DNA of 15,421 nucleotides from a bacterium (GCA_021781095.1 JAJXXM010000110.1:1-15421); one strand, 5' to 3'; positions 8,146 to 15,262 are shown, counted from the first letter of the stretch. Numbers and translations: made by a program. Notes: generated by a model not told the origin, from the sequence alone.

Positions 8146-9296
8146 CAGGGACGCTCCATTGCAATTTTCGCAAGCAGCGCCGAGAGATCGTGCGGCGCGA
8201 TAGCGCCGAGAACGCTCCGCCTTCGCGCTCCCGTCACCGACGGAAGGTTCGCACTCCGCCCGCGCAGCGCTTCGTATCCGAGAACGGCGAACGCTATCGC
8301 CTCTTTTGCATCGATCGGCAGTCCCACAGCGTCGCTGGTTTCGACGCGCGCCTGCGAAAGCCGTCCCCCGAGCGCGCGCAGGAACGCTCCGTTGCGCGCC
8401 CCGCCCCCCGAACAAAGAATGCGGGCATCGGCAAAGCGATGGAGTTCGAGCGCTCGGGCGATGCTCTCGACGGTGAGCGCGAGCAACGTTGCCAACGCGT
8501 CGTCGAGATCGAGCGCGCCCAGCGCACTGCGAAAGCGCCCCAAGAACGCTTCCCCGAAGCGTTCGCGCCCCGTTGACTTCGGCGCCGCCATCGCGAAGTA
8601 CGGATCCTCGAGCATCGACGCAAGCAAGCGCGCATCCGCCGTGCCGCGCGCGGCACGTTCGCCGTTCGCGTCGAATCCGTGACGCCCCGCGCTGCTCTCG
8701 AGCATCCACGCATCGAGCAGCATATTTCCCGGGCCCGTATCGAACGCGAGGATCCGGTCGTCGTCGGGCCGCGCTCCCGGCGCGAGCAACGTGACGTTGG
8801 CGATCCCGCCGCAATTTAGTGCGACGCGCTTCTCCTGCGGATCGGCGAGCAGCAGCGCGTCGACGTACGGGACCAAGGGTGCTCCCGATCCTCCGAGCGC
8901 GCAGTCGGCACTCCGAAAATCGAAGCAGACGCTGGCGCCGATGCGTTCGCGCAGGGCAAACGGGTCGCCGATTTGCAAGGTTACCGAGGCGGCGCCGTCG
9001 TGGAAAACCGTCTGTCCGTGCATCGCCGCAAAATCGGGCCTCCGCCCGTGGAGAAAGCGCTCCGCCGCATCGGCATGCGCGATCCCGAGCCGGTGATGGA
9101 GGTGGGCGATGGATGCGAGATCGCTCCGGCCATGGCGCACGACCGCTGCGAGCAACTCCGCCGTCGCGTCATCGAAGGCGAACGTCTGCGCGTCGAGCAC
9201 CGCCGGCGTTACCGCATCGCCCCGAGGGCGCAGGTCGACGAGCGCGCAGTCGATACCGTCGAGCGACGTGCCGCTCATCATCCCGAGCGCGATCAC
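8145..9296 (-). CDS. anmK: Anhydro-N-acetylmuramic acid kinase
   Basis: A cytoplasmic 383-aa kinase that opens the 1,6-anhydro ring of anhydroMurNAc with ATP and water, giving MurNAc-6-phosphate for MurQ. Signatures are the N-terminal ATP loop GMMSGTSLDGID (5-16), AMHGQTVFHD (91-100), GGSGAPLVPYVDALL (135-149), LNCGGIANVTLL (160-171) and FDTGPGNMLLDAW (185-197), which contains the conserved catalytic Asp (Asp186). The start codon is GTG; GTGA overlaps the TGA stop of the upstream hydrolase gene, which supports this start. The stop shares a base with the ATG of the following kinase. AnmK specifically implies that the cell recycles products of lytic transglycosylases, which form 1,6-anhydro ends. 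Confidence 0.95.
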   Translation of the reverse strand: MIALGMMSGTSLDGIDCALVDLRPRGDAVTPAVLDAQTFAFDDATAELLAAVVRHGRSDLASIAHLHHRLGIAHADAAERFLHGRRPDFAAMHGQTVFHDGAASVTLQIGDPFALRERIGASVCFDFRSADCALGGSGAPLVPYVDALLLADPQEKRVALNCGGIANVTLLAPGARPDDDRILAFDTGPGNMLLDAWMLESSAGRHGFDANGERAARGTADARLLASMLEDPYFAMAAPKSTGRERFGEAFLGRFRSALGALDLDDALATLLALTVESIARALELHRFADARILCSGGGARNGAFLRALGGRLSQARVETSDAVGLPIDAKEAIAFAVLGYEALRGRSANLPSVTGARRRSVLGAIAPHDLSALLAKIAMERP

Positions 9297-10330
9297 GAAC
9301 GAGCGTCCACGGCGTTGGTTACGCCGGTAAAGAACGCGCGCCGGAGATCGGTGCTATCTTCGCGCCCAAAATAGACCGTATTCGCGAGCAACACTGCGGT
9401 CAGATCGCGCTGCGGATCGACCCAGATACAGGTCCCGGTGAAGCCGGTATGCCCGAACGAATCGCGGGAGAAGCCCGGTCCGCACGAATTATCGTCGCGC
9501 GTCTTCAGCGCCCACCCAAGCCCGCGACGCAGCGTAGGATCGAAGGCCTGTTCGCGAACCGCTTCCGCTGCGAGCGCTTTCTCCAGCAGCGATCGCCGTC
9601 CGTGATGCGCCGCGAGATATTGCTCGCCGACCCATGCCGCATCGGCAGCACTCCCGAAGAGCCCCGCGTGCCCCGCGACTCCCCCGCACAAAAACGCCTT
9701 TTCGTCGTGGACGCGTCCTTGCACGCGTCCGCGCCAGGCATCGCATTCCGTTGCGGGTATCGCGCCCCACTGCCGCGCGCGCGGTCGAAACCCCAGCGTC
9801 GCTCGCCCGACCAATCCCTCGAGCACCGATTGCAGCGACCGCGATTCGCGGCGCGCGATGGCAACGCCGAGCGCGATAAATCCGAGATCGCTATAGAGCA
9901 CCTCGGCTCCGACCTCGCCGTGAAGATCGGCGGTCAACGCGAATGCTTCGACGGAAAAATCGCGCAACGCACGATAGTGCGCTCCGGATTGCATTCCCGA
10001 CGTATGTGCGAGGAGATGACGCATCGTAATCGCCCGGTGCGGAAGATCGCTCCACTCCGGTATGGTCTCGAGGAGAGCGCCGTCGAGCGTGAAGCCGCCG
10101 CGCGCGATGGCGTCGAGCGCGGCCGTGGCCACGAAGAGTTTGGTGAGCGATGCCAAATCGAACCGCGTGTCGAGCGCGATCGGTCGAGCGAGCTCGTCGT
10201 CGCGCGTACGGCCGTATGCGCGTTCGAAAATGACGCGCCCGTGGAGTTCGACGCGTGCCGCGGCGGCGGTAAAACGTCGCCCCAGCGCAGTGCGAAGTAC
10301 CGCATCGCACTCCTCGAAACGATTAACCAC
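9293..10330 (-). CDS. AmiE-like serine hydrolase of the class C beta-lactamase superfamily, probable muropeptide amidase
   Basis: A 345-aa penicillin-binding-type serine hydrolase without a signal peptide, so probably cytoplasmic. It shows the nucleophile motif SLTK (61-64), YSD (146-148, the Y-x-N/D site) and HTG (294-296), the third motif of class C enzymes. It also carries VHDEKAFLCGGVAGHAGLF, a block I associate with the YbbE/AmiE subgroup. In Bacillus subtilis, AmiE (YbbE) of this fold removes the stem peptide from MurNAc after NagZ has acted, and it is encoded beside NagZ, as here. Amidase function is therefore inferred from family and neighbours; an esterase or D,D-peptidase role is not excluded. 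The likely start is GTG at 10330, overlapping the nagZ stop by 8 bases without a clear Shine-Dalgarno. The frame is open further upstream, but those residues overlap the nagZ 3' end and do not look like protein. Confidence 0.78.
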   Translation of the reverse strand: MVNRFEECDAVLRTALGRRFTAAAARVELHGRVIFERAYGRTRDDELARPIALDTRFDLASLTKLFVATAALDAIARGGFTLDGALLETIPEWSDLPHRAITMRHLLAHTSGMQSGAHYRALRDFSVEAFALTADLHGEVGAEVLYSDLGFIALGVAIARRESRSLQSVLEGLVGRATLGFRPRARQWGAIPATECDAWRGRVQGRVHDEKAFLCGGVAGHAGLFGSAADAAWVGEQYLAAHHGRRSLLEKALAAEAVREQAFDPTLRRGLGWALKTRDDNSCGPGFSRDSFGHTGFTGTCIWVDPQRDLTAVLLANTVYFGREDSTDLRRAFFTGVTNAVDARS

Positions 10331-11804
10331 GCGTGAGGGAGACCGGTAATTTTCCGTTCGTCGGTGCGCCGGAAAAAATCGCGGCGGCACAGGCGTGTAG
10401 GTGCAACGAATCGTCGCCGAAACAGCAGATGGCGTGATCGACGAATGGAACCGCTTCGATGTCAAACGGCTCCATCGTTGAAACGAAGATGCTCTCGGGA
10501 AAGCGCTCGACGATGAGGCGAATCGCGTTCTGCGCCGCGGCGTCGAGATGCGTGCGATAGGAGAGCAGCACGGGGCGTCGCCCCATGCTCGCCAACGCGG
10601 AGAGCACGCGTTCCACCGAGCTTGGATCCTCCGGATAGAGCGCGGGCGCCTCGAGCGTGCCGAGCGCGGCCGGGCCGAGATCCCCGGTGACGCCGAACCG
10701 CACGAGCACGCTCTCCTCGGCGCGCACGCGAGGAGTGCCGCGAACGCGGGTCACGGCACGCGCGGCGATGGTGGCGCCGACATCGGGGAAGGGCCCCGGA
10801 GCGTCGAGCGGGATCGGCGCACTCAGCGTGGCGCGCAACATGCGCATGCGCATGCCGGCTTCGCGTAGGCGCCATTCGCGCATCTCACCGCGCGCGATCG
10901 TCGCGGCGATTTCGCGTGCCGCCGGGAACGCATCTTCGAGCCGTTCGCAGATGAGTGCGCAGTCGGCACCGGCGCGGATCGCGGCGGCAGCGCGCTGCGG
11001 AATCGTCCCGAAACGTGCGAGCGCGCCCATCTCCAAATCGTCGGTAAAGGCGACGCCGTTAAAGGAACAGCTCTCGCGCAACAAGCTCTTCATCACTGCT
11101 TCCGAAAGCGTTGCAGGGCGTTCGGCGTCGACGGATTCCACGACGACGTGCGCGATCATCGCCGCGCGCGCATGCGGTAGGAGATCGCGAAAGGGCCCGA
11201 GATCGCGTAAGTGCAGCACCGCGGTCGGCAGCGAGATCGTCGGTAACGAGACGTGCGAATCGATGGCGGTGCTTCCGTGCCCCGGAAAGTGCTTGAAGGT
11301 CGGGACGATACCGCGCCGCCCCATGCCGCTTGCAAAGGCACCTGCAAGATCGGCGACGCGTTCGGGATTATCGCCGAACGCGCGCGTACCGATCACGGTA
11401 CTCCCGCGATCGATAGCGAGGTCGAGCACCGGCGCAAAATCGAGATTCGCTCCGAGACGCCGCAAATCGTGCGCCATCTGTTCGCCGAGGCGTCGCGCCA
11501 GATCGAGATCGTCGGCGGCTCCCACGGCCATCATCGAGGGCATCGGGGCGAGCCCCTCGCGCAGGCGTGCGACGCGGCCCCCTTCTTGGTCGATTGCAAT
11601 CAGTGGTGTCGGGTCGTCGGGGCGCAGGGCGCGCAGGGCGTCGGTTAAGGCCCGGGCACGCTCCAGCGAAGGAAGGTTCCTCGAAAAAAGGACGTAGCCG
11701 CCGTAGGAGCGCGACGAAAATTCACCGAGGTTCGTCGCGTCGAGCTCTGAACCCGGAAATCCGACTGCGAGAACACCCTCTGCTAGGTCGACGAACTCGC
11801 TCAG
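10323..11804 (-). CDS. nagZ: Beta-N-acetylglucosaminidase NagZ (glycoside hydrolase family 3), apparent CTG start
   Basis: NagZ removes GlcNAc from GlcNAc-anhydroMurNAc(-peptide). The GH3 signatures are all present: GFPG near residue 18, YGGYVLFSRNL, LIAIDQEGGRVARL, KHFPGHG (171-177) followed by DSH (182-184) holding the general acid/base His, and TDDLEM with the probable nucleophile Asp255. About 150 residues follow the barrel, reminiscent of the two-domain B. subtilis NagZ. The protein is 493 aa with no signal peptide, so probably cytoplasmic. The first ATG (11543) would delete about 87 residues, including the substrate-binding IDQEGGR block. No ATG, GTG or TTG lies between it and the in-frame stop at 11840-11838. 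The only well-placed candidate is CTG at 11804, 5 nt after a perfect AAGGAG. The stop is overlapped by the next gene's start. Confidence 0.9.
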   Translation of the reverse strand: MSEFVDLAEGVLAVGFPGSELDATNLGEFSSRSYGGYVLFSRNLPSLERARALTDALRALRPDDPTPLIAIDQEGGRVARLREGLAPMPSMMAVGAADDLDLARRLGEQMAHDLRRLGANLDFAPVLDLAIDRGSTVIGTRAFGDNPERVADLAGAFASGMGRRGIVPTFKHFPGHGSTAIDSHVSLPTISLPTAVLHLRDLGPFRDLLPHARAAMIAHVVVESVDAERPATLSEAVMKSLLRESCSFNGVAFTDDLEMGALARFGTIPQRAAAAIRAGADCALICERLEDAFPAAREIAATIARGEMREWRLREAGMRMRMLRATLSAPIPLDAPGPFPDVGATIAARAVTRVRGTPRVRAEESVLVRFGVTGDLGPAALGTLEAPALYPEDPSSVERVLSALASMGRRPVLLSYRTHLDAAAQNAIRLIVERFPESIFVSTMEPFDIEAVPFVDHAICCFGDDSLHLHACAAAIFSGAPTNGKLPVSLTRG

Positions 11805-11815
11805 AACGGCTCCTT
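11802..11815 (-). promoter_or_regulatory. Ribosome binding site and CTG start codon of nagZ
   Basis: On the minus strand AAGGAG occupies 11815-11810, followed by a 5-nt spacer and CTG at 11804-11802. It is a perfect match to the anti-Shine-Dalgarno core at good spacing. It decides the nagZ start because no ATG, GTG or TTG occurs in frame for the first 87 codons of the conserved protein. Confidence 0.75.
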
Positions 11816-11837
11816 CTCGGAAGGGAGGAACGTGACG

Positions 11838-12137
11838 TCAGTGCGCGACGATCGATTGCGCTACGAGCATCTTCCCGGAGCGAGCCGCCAGTACCTCGAC
11901 ACGATCGCCGAGGCGAAGGCTCGCGAGGGTCGCGTATTCGCCGGCGCGTTGGATCGAGGTATTGGGGGTCACCGTTACCTCGAGCGTCTTCCCACCTACC
12001 CGCACGTCGATCCGCGGCCGCTGGTAATGAATCGCGGCCACCCGCCCCGAGAACGAGAGCGTGTGCGAGGGATGCGCCAAAAGGGCACCCGGTGCGAGGG
12101 CGAGGAGGAACGAAATGAGGACTGCGGAGCGTTTCAC
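11838..12137 (-). CDS. Small exported protein, DUF5666-like beta-barrel pattern, function unknown
   Basis: A 99-aa protein with a clear signal peptide (MKRSAVLISFLLALAPGALLA, cut before HPSH). The mature part of about 78 residues alternates short beta-strand-like stretches: SFSGRVAAIH, RIDVRVGGKTLEVTVTPNTSI, LRLGDRVEVLAARSG, LVAQSIVAH. This resembles small OB-fold periplasmic proteins of the DUF5666 kind, but I am not sure of the family. The start is GTG, with no convincing Shine-Dalgarno. It lies 21 bp behind the small 103-aa gene and 33 bp before nagZ, so it probably belongs to the recycling operon. The stop codon happens to be in the same frame as nagZ. No role in recycling can be inferred from sequence. 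Confidence 0.7.
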   Translation of the reverse strand: MKRSAVLISFLLALAPGALLAHPSHTLSFSGRVAAIHYQRPRIDVRVGGKTLEVTVTPNTSIQRAGEYATLASLRLGDRVEVLAARSGKMLVAQSIVAH

Positions 12138-12158
12138 GTTGGATGTTCTAGAAACGCA

Positions 12159-12470
12159 TCACGGTGCCGACGACGTTCCATCGCCGCGGAGAATTTTAAA
12201 ATAGCTCTCGCGCGCCGCAGTATCGCCGGAGCGCGCACGTTGCGATGCGTCGCGGAGCGCTAAGACCGTCGCATCGTCGGCGCGCAGATGTGCCGCAGCC
12301 AAGCGAAGTGCGAGTAACGCCAGGTCGGGAGTCCGGTCACCCAAACGAGCGATCCCTTCCATGAATGGGCGGAGATGCTCGCCGCTCGGCTGCGCGGCCA
12401 GGAGGGAAGCGACGACGGCCCCTTTCGCCGGGGAACTCTCAAGAAGGTAGCTATCCAGAAGCTCGAACAT
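12159..12470 (-). CDS. Small helical protein of unknown function, first gene of the minus-strand operon
   Basis: A 103-aa protein that I do not recognise. It has no signal peptide or membrane segment. The sequence reads as successive amphipathic helices: FELLDSYLLESS, AVVASLLAAQ, TPDLALLALRLAAAHL, DDATVLALRDASQRAR, TAARESYFKIL. Its composition and codon choice look like real coding sequence, while the opposite strand does not begin to look protein-like until the signal peptide at 12477. The start is ATG at 12470, with GTG at 12473 as an alternative; the Shine-Dalgarno is poor. The end lies 21 bp before the next gene. It could be an adaptor or regulatory protein for the operon, but that is speculation. 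The frame stays open far upstream as the antisense of the protease-like gene, and I ignore that part. Confidence 0.55.
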   Translation of the reverse strand: MFELLDSYLLESSPAKGAVVASLLAAQPSGEHLRPFMEGIARLGDRTPDLALLALRLAAAHLRADDATVLALRDASQRARSGDTAARESYFKILRGDGTSSAP

Positions 12471-12476
12471 CACCGC

Positions 12477-13895
12477 ATGCGGTTCGCCGTTGCGACCTTG
12501 GCCCTTCTTTTCGCCTTTTCGGCGCCGGCCCCGGCGCGCGCCGCGCACCTCGAGCCGCTTCTCTTGCACATGCGAGCCGCTGCGGGGCCGATCTGGTCGG
12601 CGCATATCGATGCCGTCGTCGATATTGCCGACGGCGAGATCGTGACGCGCGCGCATATCGAGGCGAGCGGAGATCGGCTCGCGCTTCATCGCTGCCTCGA
12701 CGATCTCTGCCTCGGGCGCTACTACCATGGCGCCGCCGCCGACGATCTGACGCTCAATGGCGCTCCCGTCGACGCTCCGCAGGTTACCTCGAGCGAGCCC
12801 GCCCTCTTGCTCGCACTCTCGCATGCATTTCTCGGCCCGAGCTATCGCGGCAGCCTCTCGCTCTTGCCCTCCGCACGCGGGAGCCGCGCGGCGATCGAGG
12901 TGCGTTCGCCCGGCATCGCGCCGTTTGTGATCCGCGTGCGACGGAACGGACTGATCGCGAACGCGCGCATCGGCTCCACCACCTACGACTTTTCCGATTA
13001 CCGACACGTTGCGACGCTGCAACTGCCCGCGCGCATCCTGCGCGACGGGAAACCGTATCTCTCGTTCCACAAGCTGCGCGTACTCGACACCCCCTTCATC
13101 GAACCGCATCCGCTGCCGCTTGCATTTGCTGCCGCGCCCATCGCGTTGCGGTGGCGACCGCGTGCCCGCACCCCGGTCGTCGATTGCAGCATCGACGGCA
13201 TGCCGCTGCGCTGCCTCATCGATAGCGGGAATTCCGGGCTCTCGATGACGCTCGCGCTCGCAGAACGGCTGCACCTTCAGCCCATCGGTACGTTCGAAGT
13301 TCAAGGCATCGGGCGCTATCTCACCGAGGTGGTTTCGGCACCGCCTTTGCACCTTGGTGCGGCGACGCTACCGACGGCCTCGTACGTCGTGCTTCCCGAC
13401 CTCGAAGGCACGCGATACGACCTCGTGCTCGGCACCGATTTTTTAGCGGCGGCTCGCGTGGTCGTCGATGGCCCAAAGCGCCGCGTCATTATCGAGCCAC
13501 CATCGTCGATCGCGGCCGCGCGCGGTATTCCCCTCCGCTTTCTTTCGTTGGTACCGACGATTCCCGTCACGCTGGCGACGACGCGTTCGCACTTGTTGAT
13601 CGACACCGGCGATGAATCGACGATCGACCTGGGAGCGGACTTCTTTCATCACCATCCATCGCTCTTTCGGGTGACAACGAGCCGTTCGGTCCGCGGCGTC
13701 GGAGGGAGCAGCGTCGAACGGCTCGGCCGCATTCGCGACGTCACGCTCGGTTCGTTCCATCTTACCAACGTGGAGATCGGCGCGACCGAGCATCTGCACA
13801 GCGTGGGCGACGGGCATATCGGCAGTGGGCTGATGGCAACATTCGTGGTCACCTTCGATTACGCGCACGACCGCATCGAGTTCGCGCGGCCCTAA
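12477..13895 (+). CDS. Exported protein with two retropepsin-like aspartyl protease motifs
   Basis: A 472-aa protein with a signal peptide (MRFAVATLALLFAFSAPAPA, cut around residue 22). Residues 23 to about 215 form a beta-rich N-terminal domain of unknown type, containing a possible disulfide pair at Cys73 and Cys78. Two retropepsin-like modules follow. The first has VVDCSIDGMPLRCLIDSG with Asp249-Ser-Gly and ends with LVLGTDFLAAARVVVD. The second has SHLLIDTGDESTIDLG with Asp376-Thr-Gly and a later HIGSGLMATFVVTFD. A retropepsin active site needs two such Asp residues, so one chain may form a complete bilobed site. I chose ATG 12477 because it begins the signal peptide; upstream in-frame residues are not protein-like. 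The Shine-Dalgarno is weak. It is divergent from the minus-strand operon with only 6 bp between start codons. Peptidase activity is inferred. Confidence 0.82.
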   Translation: MRFAVATLALLFAFSAPAPARAAHLEPLLLHMRAAAGPIWSAHIDAVVDIADGEIVTRAHIEASGDRLALHRCLDDLCLGRYYHGAAADDLTLNGAPVDAPQVTSSEPALLLALSHAFLGPSYRGSLSLLPSARGSRAAIEVRSPGIAPFVIRVRRNGLIANARIGSTTYDFSDYRHVATLQLPARILRDGKPYLSFHKLRVLDTPFIEPHPLPLAFAAAPIALRWRPRARTPVVDCSIDGMPLRCLIDSGNSGLSMTLALAERLHLQPIGTFEVQGIGRYLTEVVSAPPLHLGAATLPTASYVVLPDLEGTRYDLVLGTDFLAAARVVVDGPKRRVIIEPPSSIAAARGIPLRFLSLVPTIPVTLATTRSHLLIDTGDESTIDLGADFFHHHPSLFRVTTSRSVRGVGGSSVERLGRIRDVTLGSFHLTNVEIGATEHLHSVGDGHIGSGLMATFVVTFDYAHDRIEFARP

Positions 13896-13948
13896 CCCAA
13901 CCGCACGCGCCCAAACGGGCCCATGCGATCCGTCGATTCGGTTCGCAA

Positions 13949-13981
13949 TACAAAACGTCGAAGCGTGTGATCGCTCCGACG
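13949..13981 (-). terminator. Intrinsic terminator of the Asn/Gly-rich protein gene
   Basis: Read on the minus strand, 13981-13956 forms a 10-bp stem with one mismatch and a 6-nt loop, followed at once by TTTTG and further T-rich sequence. It starts 22 bp after the stop at 14004. On the plus strand no T tract follows, so it is directed at the minus-strand gene, although it may also slow transcripts arriving from the protease-like gene. Confidence 0.65.
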
Positions 13982-14003
13982 TCCTTCGTTGGGAACGCTC
14001 CTG

Positions 14004-14543
<540 letters not shown>

Positions 14544-14558
14544 GATTGCGTTTCCTTC

Positions 14559-14575
14559 GGTAGGTCGTACCTACC
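14559..14575. promoter_or_regulatory. 17-bp perfect inverted repeat, candidate operator
   Basis: GGTAGGT-CGT-ACCTACC has two perfect 7-bp arms around a 3-bp centre. It ends one base upstream of the purine-rich ribosome site of the Asn/Gly-rich protein gene, whose ATG is 15 bp away. The arm length and spacing suit a dimeric repressor site, which here would lie in the promoter or 5' leader. As RNA it would make a short hairpin next to the ribosome site. I see no second copy in the window. Confidence 0.4.
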
Positions 14576-14609
14576 CCCAGACAACGTAGAACCGAAGGCA
14601 CATCGTTAC

Positions 14610-14667
14610 GGGGAGGCGAGAAGCCTCGTAAACCCTCCCCTTCGCGCCGAGGGCGCCCTCGTGCGCG
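14610..14667 (+). promoter_or_regulatory. Two GC-rich hairpins in the leader of the downstream exported-protein gene
   Basis: The 158-bp divergent gap 14544-14701 holds, besides the inverted repeat, two potential stem-loops. In the first, GGGGAGGCGAG (14610-14620) pairs with CTCG (14625-14628) and, past a 5-nt bulge, CCTCCCC (14634-14640). In the second, CGCGC (14643-14647) pairs with GCGCG (14663-14667) and encloses the 14-bp palindrome CGAGGGCGCCCTCG (14648-14661). They match no riboswitch I know. They end 34 bp before the ATG at 14702. No convincing -10/-35 pair is visible. Confidence 0.35.
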
Positions 14668-14701
14668 GGAACGGCGCCGCGGCGGCGAGAAGGGCAACCG
14701 C

Positions 14702-15262
14702 ATGCGCGTTTATCTTCGTTTATCGACTCTGGCGCTCGTCGCAGCGCTCGTCGCAACGCCGCGAATATCTCCGGCCGCTACCTTTTCCGGGCTCAATCCA
14801 TGCACGCCGGTCGCCGTCGAAATGATCGATACGATCGATTCCGGCAACGCTCGCCCGGGAGATTTTTTTCGCTTTCAGAGCATCAATGCAGTAACCGCCG
14901 GGGCCGGCATCGTCATTCCAACGCACACCGTGGGCTACGGTGTCGTCTCGGTCGCCTCGCCAGCGGGGCGCAACGGCGTGTCGGGCACGCTCGTTCTCGA
15001 ACCGCGCTACTTCGTCTTGCACGGGAGACATTACGGTGTCGTCCTCGACCATCGTGCGAACGATCTCGTTCGCAACGGTAGCTCTGGAAATCTTCCCGGC
15101 TACCTCGGCGCGATTCCGATTCCCGGCGTCAGCGTCGCCATCGGCGCCTTCAATTTTTTTCACCATGGAAATAATATCGTCGTGAAAAGCGGCACGATGT
15201 TCGTCGTGTTTCCGAGCGATAGCCCGAGCGTCGAACGCTGCCAGCGCTCGCGGTCGAACTAA
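14702..15262 (+). CDS. Exported beta-rich protein of unknown function
   Basis: A 186-aa protein that I do not recognise as a named family. It has a signal peptide (MRVYLRLSTLALVAALVATP, cut near residue 26, around SPAA-TF). The mature chain has a pattern common in small envelope proteins: a variable segment with DSGNARPGDFFRFQ, then GAGIVIPTHTVGYGVVSVASP, SGTLVLEPRYFVLHGRHYGVVLD, and a C-terminal VVKSGTMFVVFPSD. Cys34 and Cys180 are the only cysteines and could link the two ends. Residues 126-154, GSSGNLPGYLGAIPIPGVSV and following, are Gly/Pro-rich and weakly hydrophobic. The start is supported by GAGAAGGG at 14687-14694, 7 nt before the ATG. It is divergent from the Asn/Gly-rich protein gene. 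Its stop codon overlaps that of the convergent hydrolase gene by two bases. Confidence 0.75.
   Translation: MRVYLRLSTLALVAALVATPRISPAATFSGLNPCTPVAVEMIDTIDSGNARPGDFFRFQSINAVTAGAGIVIPTHTVGYGVVSVASPAGRNGVSGTLVLEPRYFVLHGRHYGVVLDHRANDLVRNGSSGNLPGYLGAIPIPGVSVAIGAFNFFHHGNNIVVKSGTMFVVFPSDSPSVERCQRSRSN

Noticed and set aside
8819..10336. A 505-codon plus-strand open frame opposite anmK and the AmiE-like gene
   Set aside because: Arg-rich composition without domains, fully antisense to well-supported genes.
10331..10465. Longer version of the AmiE-like protein starting at 10465
   Set aside because: The added 45 residues lie within the nagZ 3' coding region and show no conserved or signal-like sequence; GTG 10330 overlapping the nagZ stop is more economical.
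11805..11840. Read-through fusion of the 99-aa exported protein with NagZ, since both are in one frame separated by one TGA
   Set aside because: NagZ has its own perfect Shine-Dalgarno, the linker is short and unremarkable, and NagZ normally acts in the cytoplasm beside AnmK and MurQ.
12471..13352. Upstream extension of the small 103-aa gene to a 397-codon frame
   Set aside because: The extra residues are antisense to the protease-like gene, low in hydrophobic content and not protein-like; the likely protein begins at 12470.
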